NCBI RefSeq assembly: GCF_000220525.1
Contig: NZ_AFPK01000043.1
Location: 45,334-109,333 of the forward strand
Length of the DNA: 64,000 nucleotides
Direction: 5' to 3'
DNA from: Ochrovirga pacifica
GTDB lineage: Bacteria; Bacteroidota; Bacteroidia; Flavobacteriales; Flavobacteriaceae
Positions 37,236 through 47,056 of the stretch are shown here, in pieces. The translations under genes were made by a program, and so were the position numbers. Under the pieces are notes generated by a model. It searched no databases and had not been told where the DNA came from. It saw only the letters and a program-made list of their open reading frames with translations. The first letter of the stretch is position 1. Each line of letters starts with the position of its first letter.

Positions 37236-37925
37236 ATGAAAAAAACACTATTCTACTTATTACTTACAGCGTTTGCATTTTCATGTAGCAAAAGCAATAA
37301 TCAAAACACTCCGAAAGTTCAACCAACAGCTGCTCAATTGGTATCTCCTGTAAACAATGAGCCATGCAACCAAGGAAACGTATTAGATGACATCACCAAA
37401 AGTGAAGTAACCTTAAGCTGGAACAAATCTAACTTTACAAATTCTTATACTTTGGTTATTACTAACTTGACTACCACTCAATCTAGTCAAGAAAACTACA
37501 ACACCAACCAGGCTGTAGTAACACTAGACAGAGACACCAGCTATTCTTGGTATGTAATTTCTAGAACCAATGAGAGCGATTTGATTGCTGAAAGTGAACA
37601 TTGGACTTTTTACAATGCTGCCGAAGGAGAAGTAAACCATGTACCTTACCCGGCCTCTTTAATTAGCCCATTACAAAAGGACACAACAACGTCTAGCAAT
37701 GTAACTTTTTCTTGGAAAGGAGAAGATAATGACAACGATATTGCCTCTTATGAAATTTACTTAGGGAACGATGAAAACAATCTTGTTTTGCAAGAAACAA
37801 CAAGTAACCAAACCATTACAATTTCTTTAAACGCAAACACGCACTATTTCTGGAGAGTATATACCAAAGACACTAAAGGAAATATTTCCATTTCTAATCT
37901 GTTTGAATTCACCTCAGGTGATTAG
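37236..37925 (+). CDS. lipoprotein with two fibronectin type III-like domains
   Basis: The ATG at 37236 (MKKTLFYLLLTAFAFSCSKS) gives a proper lipoprotein signal with Cys at 17; upstream in-frame codons do not. The mature part (229 residues in all) contains two Fn3-like beta-sandwiches at about 35-130 and 135-228, each with a TLSWNKS or TFSWKGED strand and a YSWYV or YFWRV strand. It lies 10 bases before the GH86 gene. By position it could be a surface glycan-binding protein for the same substrate, but no sugar-binding residues can be named. Confidence 0.75.
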   Translation: MKKTLFYLLLTAFAFSCSKSNNQNTPKVQPTAAQLVSPVNNEPCNQGNVLDDITKSEVTLSWNKSNFTNSYTLVITNLTTTQSSQENYNTNQAVVTLDRDTSYSWYVISRTNESDLIAESEHWTFYNAAEGEVNHVPYPASLISPLQKDTTTSSNVTFSWKGEDNDNDIASYEIYLGNDENNLVLQETTSNQTITISLNANTHYFWRVYTKDTKGNISISNLFEFTSGD

Positions 37926-37935
37926 TTCTCGTTTT

Positions 37936-40566
37936 ATGAAAGCAAGAATTACAGTTTTATTTGGCCTATATAGTCTGATTAGTTTCTCTCTTTCTGCTCA
38001 AGATATTATTGATGTCAACTTTCACATCAAGCATCAAGTAGGAGATGTATCTACTTTTGACAGAGAAAAATACATTATGCTACACGCTAGTATAGACGAT
38101 AATGAATGGCCCAGTGAAACTTACAAACAAGATTTTTTAGAAAGGTACGATGTATACCTAGGTAGAAATAATGGTTCTTTGCCTTGGTTTTATAGCAATT
38201 TAAAAGAAGATCCTAACAAACCTGGATGGCCTGATATTGAACATATTCAATCCGAAGGGCTTAAGGCCATCAACAAATACAAAGCCAATACCTCAGAGCA
38301 CGCTTACGAAAACAGAATTGCTCATTATATGATGGGAGGTCAAGAAAGTATGTACACCAACTACAAAAGCATTGGTCCCAAAAATGCCAAATGGTACATG
38401 GCTAAAGATGGCTACAAACCTTTGGCAGAATACTTTGCCAATTATTTTAAATACTTTTTTGGAAATGGAGGAAACACAGGGCAACCACAACCTACTTATG
38501 TAGAGGTAATGAATGAACCTTTTGTAAAAGCGAATAACTTAGGCACCACTCGAGAAAATTTATCTGAAATGTACAGAGTTGTCGCTAAAAGAATTAAAGA
38601 ACTAAACCCCAATATAAAAGTAGGAGGCTATAGTGCAGCTCATCCAGCCTATGAAGCAGCTGACTTTAACCACTGGAACAAAAACTGGAAAACATTTATA
38701 GACATTGCCGGAGAAGAAATGGACTTTTTTTCCTTACACTTGTACGATAACGTTCAACAAGTTCCAGAAGAAGGCCAATACAGAGCTGGTAGCAATGTAG
38801 AAGCTATTTTAGACATGGTAGAACATTACCAGATGCTAAAACTAGGAACAATTAAACCTTTTTGCATATCGGAATATGGATGTTTAAATACCGAAGGAGA
38901 GCGTTACACCAAAGAAAGAGATTGGAATAATTTGCGTTCTTTTAATACCATGATTATGCAATTATTAGAACGTCCTAATGTAATAGATCAAGCTTTGCCT
39001 TTTATGATTCTACAAGCAAATTGGTGGAATCATCCTACTGATTCTAGTATTAAATACGCACATAGATTGTTCAGACAAAAAAAAGAATTGCAAGGTGAAA
39101 CTGGTGATGAATATGTCTACACAGAGCTAGTTAAGTTTTTTGAATTTTGGCAATCAGTAAAAGGAACTAGGATAGACACCAAAGCCAGCAATTTAGACAC
39201 ACAAGTAGATGCTTATATAAACGGTAATAAAGCTTATTTGATCATCAACAACTTACATCACACAGCACGTACTATTGATATTAATACACAAGGTTTTAAT
39301 GGTGCTCAAATCACAGAAATTAATGTAAAACATTTACATGCAGAAAACTCTGGAGTTCCTGCTTTGGACACCTACACCACAACTAATAATATCCACAGCT
39401 TACAAATTGGTAGGGAAGCAAGTATATTACTAGAATATACGTTTGATAAAAATATTGACATTTCTGAAACCTCGTACGAAAAAAAATACTACGCTACCAC
39501 CTACAATCAAAAAATTAATACTCAGAAAACTGTTGATTTTTCTATTGTAAATGTAGATGTTAGTTCTGTTTTTGGAGAAGCAACACTACGTTTAGGAGTT
39601 GGAAGAGAACACGGAAAATCTTTAAAACCTACGATTACAATCAATGGAAATAATATTGTAGTTCCCCAAAACTGGAGAGGAAATGAACAAAGTGGTAGAG
39701 ATCAATTTTTTGGAGTGCTAGAAATTTCTGTTCCTTATACCATGCTTCAAGAAAGCAATCAGATTGCTATTACATTTCCAGATCAAGGAGGAACTATTAG
39801 CAGTTTAGCTTTACAAGTTCAGTCTTTTGAAAGTGAAATTATCAGAAGTAAAGAAAAAGGAGTTCAAATCAGCAATGATAACTTTACAATTTTAAGTCAC
39901 GCTGTAAATTGTAAAGGCAATGCTAATGGAAAAGTTGAAATTTTTGCTAAAAAAGAGCTTAACTACACTTTGGTCCTGAATAATAAAACAACATTTAACT
40001 TTACTAAATCGTATACTTTAGAAAATTTAACACCAGGAAATTACCAACTTCATATTACAAGTATTGATGCTCCCAGCTTTTCACAAAAATTTCAAATTCA
40101 TATTGATGAAGCTGAAACATTAAATGTTTCTAACGTAATTCAAAATAGAGCGCTATCTTTATACTTATCGGGTGCCGATACATACAAGATTCATTTTAAC
40201 GACCAAAGTATACATACAAGTTTAGAAAGCGTAAAACTAACGCTAAAAAATGGAAAAAACATTTTAAAAGTAAAGAGCAACAAAGACTGTCAAGAAACGA
40301 TTGTAAAAGAATTTTATTTTTCCCCAAGCATAGAAACGATACAAAATCCTTTTGAAAAAGAACTAAAATTGCGATTAATCAACGATTTTAGTCAACATGC
40401 AACTATTATAATTCGTAACTTAGCAGGAAGTATCGTTTATCAGAAGTCAGTTTTTATAAAAAATCAGCAACTAGTTGTACCTACCCAAAGCATTGCTTCA
40501 GGAATTTATGTAGTTTCTGTAACAACAAATGAAATACAAAGCAATTTTAAGGTTTATAAAAGATAG
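37936..40566 (+). CDS. GH86 beta-agarase/porphyranase-type enzyme with T9SS tail
   Basis: The ATG at 37936 gives an 876-residue exported protein with a signal peptide (about 1-22). The N-terminal catalytic (beta/alpha)8 barrel holds the clan GH-A acid/base Glu in VEVMNEPFVKA (E194) and the nucleophile Glu in ISEYG (E313), as in GH86. Beta-sandwich domains follow (about 400-600). The last 80 residues, starting near QNPFEKELKLRL, form a T9SS sorting domain. It should cut agar or porphyran. No SusC/SusD genes are adjacent; the Fn3-like lipoprotein 10 bases upstream is the only obvious partner. Confidence 0.88.
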   Translation: MKARITVLFGLYSLISFSLSAQDIIDVNFHIKHQVGDVSTFDREKYIMLHASIDDNEWPSETYKQDFLERYDVYLGRNNGSLPWFYSNLKEDPNKPGWPDIEHIQSEGLKAINKYKANTSEHAYENRIAHYMMGGQESMYTNYKSIGPKNAKWYMAKDGYKPLAEYFANYFKYFFGNGGNTGQPQPTYVEVMNEPFVKANNLGTTRENLSEMYRVVAKRIKELNPNIKVGGYSAAHPAYEAADFNHWNKNWKTFIDIAGEEMDFFSLHLYDNVQQVPEEGQYRAGSNVEAILDMVEHYQMLKLGTIKPFCISEYGCLNTEGERYTKERDWNNLRSFNTMIMQLLERPNVIDQALPFMILQANWWNHPTDSSIKYAHRLFRQKKELQGETGDEYVYTELVKFFEFWQSVKGTRIDTKASNLDTQVDAYINGNKAYLIINNLHHTARTIDINTQGFNGAQITEINVKHLHAENSGVPALDTYTTTNNIHSLQIGREASILLEYTFDKNIDISETSYEKKYYATTYNQKINTQKTVDFSIVNVDVSSVFGEATLRLGVGREHGKSLKPTITINGNNIVVPQNWRGNEQSGRDQFFGVLEISVPYTMLQESNQIAITFPDQGGTISSLALQVQSFESEIIRSKEKGVQISNDNFTILSHAVNCKGNANGKVEIFAKKELNYTLVLNNKTTFNFTKSYTLENLTPGNYQLHITSIDAPSFSQKFQIHIDEAETLNVSNVIQNRALSLYLSGADTYKIHFNDQSIHTSLESVKLTLKNGKNILKVKSNKDCQETIVKEFYFSPSIETIQNPFEKELKLRLINDFSQHATIIIRNLAGSIVYQKSVFIKNQQLVVPTQSIASGIYVVSVTTNEIQSNFKVYKR

Positions 40567-40602
40567 ACTTTAAAACAGGGAGGGAGAAAAAGTATATTAC
40601 AG

Positions 40603-40635
40603 AAAAATCCGTTGAAAAATATTCAACGGATTTTT
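40603..40635. terminator. bidirectional terminator between GH86 and rpmE2
   Basis: AAAAATCCGTTGAA (40603-40616) pairs with TTCAACGGATTTTT (40622-40635), a 14-bp perfect stem with a 5-base loop and A/T tracts on both sides. Confidence 0.85.
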
Positions 40636-40655
40636 TATGTAGTATGTAAACTAAA

Positions 40656-40907
40656 TTATTTCTTAAATTTAGCGTATTTAGTCTTAAATTTATCGATACG
40701 TCCAGCAGTATCAACCAATTTAGATTTTCCTGTATAGAAAGGATGAGAAGTTCTAGAAATTTCCATTTTCACTAATGGGTATTCAACACCATCAACCTCA
40801 ATTGTTTCTTTTGTATTAGCAGTAGAACGAGTTAAAAATACATCATCGTTAGACATATCTTTAAAAGCTACCATTCTATAATTCTCCGGATGTATCCCTT
40901 TTTTCAT
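40656..40907 (-). CDS. rpmE2: 50S ribosomal protein L31, type B
   Basis: An 83-residue protein starting [17 protein letters not shown], with [20 protein letters not shown] in the centre. It lacks the zinc-binding cysteines of type A L31, as the zinc-independent type B form does. Component of the large ribosomal subunit. CAAATTTA on the plus strand (40949-40956) gives a -7-like box for this gene. Confidence 0.96.
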   Translation of the reverse strand: MKKGIHPENYRMVAFKDMSNDDVFLTRSTANTKETIEVDGVEYPLVKMEISRTSHPFYTGKSKLVDTAGRIDKFKTKYAKFKK

Positions 40908-40938
40908 AATTATATGTATGTTTTAACTGTGTTTTATT

Positions 40939-40968
40939 TTTGAGACTGCAAATTTAACCATATTTTTG
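40939..40968 (+). promoter_or_regulatory. Bacteroidota promoter for the glutaminyl cyclase operon
   Basis: TTTG (40939-40942), an 18-base spacer and TATTTTTG (40961-40968) match the consensus. The leader to the ATG at 41028 would be about 55 bases. Confidence 0.55.
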
Positions 40969-41027
40969 AATAATAAAAATATAAAAAGAAATAATTTACA
41001 TCAAACTCGCTGTTTTATAGATATATT

Positions 41028-42056
41028 ATGAAATTACGTCCATATTTATACGTTTTACTAGCCTTTTCAGGTCTTAGTTCATGTCAAAAAGAAATTGATT
41101 TTGCGTTAGAAAGTCCTGAAAAAATACAAATTCATCAAAAATTATTGGCACAAATAAACATGCCTTTACAGGAAAATATGAAAATTATCTACTATTTAGA
41201 TAATCAAAAAGTTGGTACAGATGAACAATTAGAGCTTTCTATTAATGAGTATCGACTAGGAAATCACCTATTAAAAGTTGGCTTGGTTCAAGAAAGTGAT
41301 ACCGTTTATAAAGAAAAAAATATTCTGTTCTTAGCAAAAAAAAGACCTGAAATCTTAAATTACAAAGTAATTGCATCTTACCCTCACGATCGAGAGGCAT
41401 TTACACAAGGTTTGGAGTTTTACAATGGAAATCTATATGAAGGAACTGGACAAAATGGGAAATCGGTATTAAGAAAAGTTGATCTTGAAACGGGAAAAGT
41501 GCTACAAGAACAAAAACTGGCTGACAAGTATTTTGGTGAAGGAATTACTTTTTTTAACGATCAAGTATACCAATTAACATGGAAGTCTAACATGGGGTTT
41601 ATTTACGATGCCAAAACTTTTAAGGTTGTTAACACATTCAATTATCACCAAAGCAAAGAAGGTTGGGGATTGGCACACAATAACACCCATTTGATTAAAT
41701 CTGATGGAACTGAAAAAATATGGTTTTTAGATCCAAAAACTGGAAAAGAAACGCATCATATAGAAGTATATACCAATACTCGTCGTGTAGAAGAAATTAA
41801 CGAATTGGAATATGTAGAAGGTAAAATTTATGCCAACGTATGGACCAAAAATGCCATTCTAATCATCAATCCTAAAAATGGAGCTGTAGAGGCTATTATC
41901 AACCTAAAAGGATTAACAAAAGAGTTAGAAAACAAAACCATTGCACAGTCTACAGATAAGGTATTAAACGGAATTGCATATCATACAACAGAAAAAAAGC
42001 TATATGTTACAGGAAAAAATTGGGACAAGTTGTTTGAAATAGAAATTGTAAAATAA
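41028..42056 (+). CDS. glutaminyl-peptide cyclotransferase, plant-type lipoprotein
   Basis: A 342-residue lipoprotein (lipobox SSC, Cys at 19). An N-terminal part (about 25-105) is followed by a five-bladed propeller with FTQGLEFYNGNLYEGTGQNG, GEGITFFNDQVYQLTW, GWGLAHN, NELEYVEGKIYANVW and VLNGIAYH, the signature of plant/bacterial-type glutaminyl cyclase. It converts N-terminal Gln of exported proteins into pyroglutamate, an N-terminal modification known to be frequent in Bacteroidota secretomes. First gene of a five-gene run that ends with DUF389. Confidence 0.92.
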   Translation: MKLRPYLYVLLAFSGLSSCQKEIDFALESPEKIQIHQKLLAQINMPLQENMKIIYYLDNQKVGTDEQLELSINEYRLGNHLLKVGLVQESDTVYKEKNILFLAKKRPEILNYKVIASYPHDREAFTQGLEFYNGNLYEGTGQNGKSVLRKVDLETGKVLQEQKLADKYFGEGITFFNDQVYQLTWKSNMGFIYDAKTFKVVNTFNYHQSKEGWGLAHNNTHLIKSDGTEKIWFLDPKTGKETHHIEVYTNTRRVEEINELEYVEGKIYANVWTKNAILIINPKNGAVEAIINLKGLTKELENKTIAQSTDKVLNGIAYHTTEKKLYVTGKNWDKLFEIEIVK

Positions 42057-42060
42057 ATGT

Positions 42061-43503
42061 ATGAAGTATTTATCGTACCTCTTAAAAATAAGCATTCTTG
42101 GTCTTTTTGTTTTACATATTTCGTGTAGAAAAGATTTTGACACTATACCCAGCAACGGGATGCTTCGCTTTTCTTCGGACACATTGTTTTTAGACACCGT
42201 TTTTAACAACTTAACCACCAAAACAAATGTATTGACGGTGTACAATAAAAGTCGTGAAGATGTATTGATTCCTAACATTCAATTGCAAAAAGTAGATTCT
42301 AAATACAGATTAAACGTTGATGGAATTCCGGGTACTGACTTTGAAAACGTATTGATTCTTGCAAAAGACAGTCTTTTTATATGGGTAGAAACTACTGTAG
42401 ATACTGAGGACGATGATCTAATTTATACCGATAAGATTTTGTTTGATACACAAGGAAATACACAAGATGTTGATTTGCTTACATTGGTAAAAAAAGCAAC
42501 GTTACTTTATGCAGACTCGGGATCTGAATTTCAGCTTTCTCAAACCACTTTTACCAACCAACAACCGTATGTTATTTTTGGGAATGCAGTAATACCTAAA
42601 AATAAATCTTTAGAAATAGCATCGGGTACTACGGTTTATTTTAGCAAAGATTCTCGTCTTACAGTTTCTGAAGGAGCTACCTTAACCGTTAACGGTACAC
42701 TAAATGACTCTGTGGTTTTTAGAGGTAGTGAACTCAGTTATGTCTATGATCAAATTCCAGGACAGTGGCAGGGAATAGAGCTAAAAAAAAATGCAAAAGC
42801 AACTATTAACTATTTACAGATTTTAAACCCTACTATCGGAATTGATATTATAGAAAACCAACAAGAAATTTTAATTCAAAACACTGAAATATACAACGCT
42901 GGAAAACACAGTATACAAGCTACGAATGCAAACGTAAAAGCAGAAAATTTGGTCTTAGGCCAAGCACAAGAATCCAATCTTAAACTCCAAGGAGGATTGT
43001 ATACTTTTTTGCATTGTACTTTTGCCAATTACTGGAACAAAGGAAATCGTTTTGATGAAAATATTTATTTAAGAAACTATTATTTGGATGCCAATTTTAA
43101 TGAAATAGAAGCAAGTTTGCAGCGTGCTGATTTTGTAAACTGTATTATAGCAGGCTCTAAAAACACCGAGATTGAATTTGACAAACACGAGTCTTTTAGC
43201 AATTTTAACTTTTCTTTTACCAATTGCATGATAAACCTTGAAAAAGGAACCGATTTTTTTAATACCAACAACACATCTTATTACACAAACTGTTTATTTC
43301 AGCCTACTTTTGATTTTAGAAACACCTCTATTAATGATTTAAGAATTGGACTAAAAAACGAAGGAATTGACAAAGCTAATATCACTACAGCACAACAAGT
43401 ACCTACAGATATACTAGGAACAAACAGAACAACAAATGCTGATATAGGTGCTTATCAACATATAGATTTTAAAACCTTAGAACCCCAAAAAGACGATGAG
43501 TAA
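42061..43503 (+). CDS. lipoprotein with right-handed beta-helix region
   Basis: A 480-residue lipoprotein (lipobox ISC, Cys at 22) with an N-terminal beta-sandwich-like part (FSSDTLFLDTVFNNLTTKTN) and a later parallel beta-helix (about 170-400) with turns such as LEIASGTTVYFSKDSRLTVS. The family is conserved in Flavobacteriia but has no assigned function. It starts 4 bases after the cyclase stop and overlaps the SDR gene by 8 bases. It could be a substrate-binding or surface protein. Confidence 0.8.
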   Translation: MKYLSYLLKISILGLFVLHISCRKDFDTIPSNGMLRFSSDTLFLDTVFNNLTTKTNVLTVYNKSREDVLIPNIQLQKVDSKYRLNVDGIPGTDFENVLILAKDSLFIWVETTVDTEDDDLIYTDKILFDTQGNTQDVDLLTLVKKATLLYADSGSEFQLSQTTFTNQQPYVIFGNAVIPKNKSLEIASGTTVYFSKDSRLTVSEGATLTVNGTLNDSVVFRGSELSYVYDQIPGQWQGIELKKNAKATINYLQILNPTIGIDIIENQQEILIQNTEIYNAGKHSIQATNANVKAENLVLGQAQESNLKLQGGLYTFLHCTFANYWNKGNRFDENIYLRNYYLDANFNEIEASLQRADFVNCIIAGSKNTEIEFDKHESFSNFNFSFTNCMINLEKGTDFFNTNNTSYYTNCLFQPTFDFRNTSINDLRIGLKNEGIDKANITTAQQVPTDILGTNRTTNADIGAYQHIDFKTLEPQKDDE

Positions 43504-44179
43504 AGCAATATTAATTACTGGAACAAGCAGAGGAATTGGATTTGAACTTGCCAAAATATTTGCAAAAAACAATTACCAAGTACTTGCAGTTTCTAGAAAT
43601 TCACAACCGATAGAAGCTCTTAATCACCCCAACATCAAAGTTTTTTCGGTAGATCTTAGCAAAGAAGAAGACATTCAACAATTGGTTGTTTATTTGCAAA
43701 ATAAAAAAATAAAATTAACAGGATTGATTCACAATGCAGGAAAACTAGTAAACAAAGCTTTTACTGAAATCACTCAAGAAGAATTCCATCAAGTTTACCA
43801 AGTAAATGTCTTTTCAGTAGCCTTATTAACCCAAAAAATGATTCCCTTTTTGCCACCAAAAAGCCATGTAGTTACAATCAGTAGTATGGGTGGTGTGCGT
43901 GGAAGTTTAAAATTTCCTGGTTTAGCCGCTTACAGTTCTTCTAAAGGAGCTGTTATAACTTTATCAGAATTATTAGCCGAAGAATACAAAGAACAAGAAA
44001 TTGCATTTAATGTATTGGCTTTAGGAGCCGTACAAACAGAAATGCTAGAAGAAGCATTCCCTGGGTACAAAGCACCTTTAGAGCCCAAAGAAATGGCCGC
44101 TTATATTTACGATTTTACATTAAAAGGACACCAATTTTACAACGGAAAAGTACTAGAAGTCTCTAGTTCTACACCTTAA
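43496..44179 (+). CDS. short-chain dehydrogenase/reductase
   Basis: A 227-residue Rossmann enzyme with TGTSRGIGFELAK (NAD(P) glycine motif), NAGKLV, VVTISSMGG (catalytic Ser region) and AAYSSSKGAV (YxxxK). The Arg after the first glycine motif favours NADP. Substrate unknown. It overlaps the preceding gene by 8 bases and is followed 4 bases later by a SprT-like gene. Confidence 0.92.
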   Translation: MSKAILITGTSRGIGFELAKIFAKNNYQVLAVSRNSQPIEALNHPNIKVFSVDLSKEEDIQQLVVYLQNKKIKLTGLIHNAGKLVNKAFTEITQEEFHQVYQVNVFSVALLTQKMIPFLPPKSHVVTISSMGGVRGSLKFPGLAAYSSSKGAVITLSELLAEEYKEQEIAFNVLALGAVQTEMLEEAFPGYKAPLEPKEMAAYIYDFTLKGHQFYNGKVLEVSSSTP

Positions 44180-44183
44180 ATTT

Positions 44184-44771
44184 ATGTTACAACAACTTTT
44201 ACCCTACATTCCACCTGCGGCAAAAAATGCTTTGGCTGATTTGTTAGTGCAGGTTCCTTTTAAATTAAAAATTACTCAAGAAAGAAAAACCAAAAGAGGA
44301 GATTTTAGGCCTACTTCTCCCCTTGCCTCTATCAGTATTAACAACAACCTAAGTAAAGAACAATTTTTAATTACATTGGTTCATGAAATTGCTCATTTGC
44401 ATACTTATCACAACCACGGAAAAGTAAAACCTCATGGAACGGAATGGAAAACTTGTTTTCAACAATTAATGTTGCCTTTTTTACACCCTTCTGTTTTTAA
44501 ACCAGAGTTACTTTCTTGCTTAGCACAACATTTAAAAAACCCAAAAGCCACCACAGATTCTGATCCAAAATTGTCGCTGCTGTTAATGAAAAAAAAGCAA
44601 AAAGAGAATCATAATTATTTTATATTTGAATTAAACCCAGAAGATTTGTTCTGCTTAAACCAACGTATTTATAAGATTTTACACAAAAGAAGAACGCGTT
44701 ATTTATGCATAGAAATTAAAACTCAAAAAAAATATTTGATTCACCAAAACGCTGAGGTTCAAAAAATATAG
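44184..44771 (+). CDS. SprT-like metallopeptidase domain protein
   Basis: A 195-residue protein with the zinc motif HEIAH in LVHEIAHLHTYH at about 71-75 and a following His in VKPHGTEWK. The C-terminal part has CLAQHLK and CLNQRIYKI...RRTRYLC, which could form a zinc ribbon. SprT/Spartan-like proteins in bacteria are poorly characterised; a DNA-protein crosslink protease role is known only for eukaryotic Spartan. Fourth gene of the cyclase operon. Confidence 0.85.
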   Translation: MLQQLLPYIPPAAKNALADLLVQVPFKLKITQERKTKRGDFRPTSPLASISINNNLSKEQFLITLVHEIAHLHTYHNHGKVKPHGTEWKTCFQQLMLPFLHPSVFKPELLSCLAQHLKNPKATTDSDPKLSLLLMKKKQKENHNYFIFELNPEDLFCLNQRIYKILHKRRTRYLCIEIKTQKKYLIHQNAEVQKI

Positions 44772-44781
44772 CTATCCACCT

Positions 44782-46230
44782 ATGGAAGAAAACAAAAACA
44801 ATAATTCCAAAAAGCCAACCAACGAAGAGCATTTGGAAAGCAAAAAAAAAGAAGTTAGAGAAGAGTTTAAGGGTTTTTTTAGTTCATTTATAGAATTTAT
44901 TACCAACCTATTAAACATTAGAGAAGAGACCGATAAAGAACTAACCATTACAAAAATAAAAGCAGGAATTGCTGTACGAAGCCATACTGCTTGGGTGTTA
45001 GTATTTTCTATAGTAATTGCTTCTATTGGACTAAACGTAAGCTCTCCCGCAGTTGTTATTGGTGCCATGCTTGTTTCACCGCTTATGGGGCCTATCTTGG
45101 GATTAGGATTGTCTATTGGAATTAACGATATTGATACCTTAAAAAGGTCGTTAATTAACCTTGCGGTAATGGTAGGGTTGAGTTTAACTACCTCTTTTTT
45201 GTTTTTTAGCATCCCCCTGTTTCAAGAAGCAACTCCTGAAATAATAGCCAGAACTGCCCCAGATGTAAGAGATGTATTGATTGCTTTGGCAGGAGGTTTT
45301 GCCCTAATCATAGCATTGAGTAGAAGAACAGAAATGACAAACACCATTGCAGGTATTGCCATTGCTACCGCATTAATGCCACCTTTGTGTACAGCTGGAT
45401 TTGGTTTAGGAACAGGAAATTTTAATTATTTTCTTGGTGCCATGTTTCTGTTCCTTATCAACTTAATATTTATTGCTTTGGCCACGTTTGTAGTGGTAAA
45501 ATTCTTACGATTTCCTGTTGTAAAATACATCAACCAGGCAAAAAGAAGACAAATTGCAAGATTGGTAGGATTTGTGGCTACCTTAATTTTAGGATTTAGT
45601 GTTTATCAATTCTATTTATTATTTTTAAAAAATAGGTTTAAACAAAATGCAGAAACTTTTATTTCTGAAATGCAAGAAAAAACAGGAGCTGGTATTATTA
45701 ACACCGTAGTAGATTATGACCAAAGAATGATTAAAATTGTAGTTTTAGGAAGTAATATCAACAACTCTCAACAAACCATTTGGTCTAACAAAATGCATGA
45801 ATACGGATTAGAAAACACCAAGCTTACTGTTCAGCAAGACGAAAAAGCTACGTATTTGCAAGACGAAATTGAAAAAATAAAAAATTCGTATTTAAAAAAT
45901 CAACACCTTATAGCTACTAAAGACGAAATTATTCAGCAAAAAGATGCTATGTTGGTTGCCAAAGACAAAGAATTGCAACGTTTTTATCAAAAGCAAATTC
46001 CATTTGTTCAAATTAGTCAAGAAGCAAAAATTATTTATGGAAGTCTAGAAAAATTAAGTTACGCCAATAAAATAACGACCAACTTTAGTAAAATTGACAC
46101 ATTGATTGTGTTTGAAGCTGTATGGAAAAAAGATTCTATTATTCAACCCAACAACAATGCTCAGTTAAAAGATTGGTTAAAAAAACGCTTAAACAACACT
46201 AATATAGATGTAATTATAGCAAAGGATTAA
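44782..46230 (+). CDS. DUF389/TIGR00341 family membrane protein
   Basis: A 482-residue protein. After a charged N-terminus, six or so membrane helices at about 70-280 carry the DUF389 signature AVVIGAMLVSPLMGPILGLG and AGIAIATALMPPLCTAGFGL. The C-terminal soluble part contains a coiled coil (about 360-400, KDEIIQQKDAMLVAKDKELQ). Function unknown. The stop overlaps the stop of the convergent methyltransferase gene by 4 bases (TTAA). Confidence 0.9.
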   Translation: MEENKNNNSKKPTNEEHLESKKKEVREEFKGFFSSFIEFITNLLNIREETDKELTITKIKAGIAVRSHTAWVLVFSIVIASIGLNVSSPAVVIGAMLVSPLMGPILGLGLSIGINDIDTLKRSLINLAVMVGLSLTTSFLFFSIPLFQEATPEIIARTAPDVRDVLIALAGGFALIIALSRRTEMTNTIAGIAIATALMPPLCTAGFGLGTGNFNYFLGAMFLFLINLIFIALATFVVVKFLRFPVVKYINQAKRRQIARLVGFVATLILGFSVYQFYLLFLKNRFKQNAETFISEMQEKTGAGIINTVVDYDQRMIKIVVLGSNINNSQQTIWSNKMHEYGLENTKLTVQQDEKATYLQDEIEKIKNSYLKNQHLIATKDEIIQQKDAMLVAKDKELQRFYQKQIPFVQISQEAKIIYGSLEKLSYANKITTNFSKIDTLIVFEAVWKKDSIIQPNNNAQLKDWLKKRLNNTNIDVIIAKD

Positions 46231-46889
46231 TGTATAATTTTATACAATGTGGTTACAATTCTCCCTTTATTTTTTTCAAGATCGATGGTGTGCATTATCC
46301 TTACAAAATTTGCATTGAACAAAAACGGAGGCTCTAGAACTGCTACCCCACTCTTTTTTTTAATTCGGATTCCTTGTCCTGAAATGATATCAATATTAGG
46401 TTGAAAATTGCCATTGGGAATATGTTCTGTAATGATGGCATAGCTGTAATTGCTTAGTTTTTTTAAAATATTTTGAATTTCTTTGTTAGACAAATGCTGT
46501 AGTACTTGTCTAATAATTACACAATCTCCGTTAGGCAATGTATCGTTGGCAATATCTAAACAATAAAACGTTAAATTTTCTTGCTTGTATTTTTGTTGAT
46601 TGTAATGAATTAAGTCAGCAACAATATCAACTGCAATATATTTTTGGGCATAAGCAACAAAGACATTTCCTACATTAAAATCTCCACAACCTAAGTCGCA
46701 AACCACTAGTTTTTCTGAAAACGACATTAAAAAATCAATTACAACTTGTTGATAGGGTTTTACCCAATTAGGGTGATGTGACCCTTCGCCCGAATAAAAA
46801 GTTCCGGTTGCACCTCCCCAAAGATTGTTGTCATATATTTGTTCCATAACTGCTTTGGTAGGCCATGGAGTTTTATTTCTTTTAGCCAT
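46227..46889 (-). CDS. class I SAM-dependent methyltransferase
   Basis: A 220-residue protein with VVCDLGCGDFNVG (SAM-binding motif I), YIAVDIV (motif II), CLDIAN (acidic loop) and CVIIRQVLQHLSN (motif post-III). Substrate unknown. It overlaps the DUF389 gene tail to tail by 4 bases and is divergent from the heavy-metal-associated gene. A TATTTTTG -7 box lies at 46922-46915. Confidence 0.85.
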   Translation of the reverse strand: MAKRNKTPWPTKAVMEQIYDNNLWGGATGTFYSGEGSHHPNWVKPYQQVVIDFLMSFSEKLVVCDLGCGDFNVGNVFVAYAQKYIAVDIVADLIHYNQQKYKQENLTFYCLDIANDTLPNGDCVIIRQVLQHLSNKEIQNILKKLSNYSYAIITEHIPNGNFQPNIDIISGQGIRIKKKSGVAVLEPPFLFNANFVRIMHTIDLEKNKGRIVTTLYKIIH

Positions 46890-47056
46890 GTTGATTTTAT
46901 CATTTTTTACAAATCAAAAATACATTTTGTAATGATACGTTGCTTTGTATTTAAACAATTTGTAAGGTTGTTTGTTTTTTCTACACTTAGCAAAGTTTAT
47001 CATTAGATAAAAAGTAAATTTGTACTGTAACATTCCCACAATTACTATATTAAAAT

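Noticed and set aside
44772..45212. 146-codon minus-strand frame opposite DUF389
   Set aside because: Antisense shadow of the membrane helices of a recognised family.
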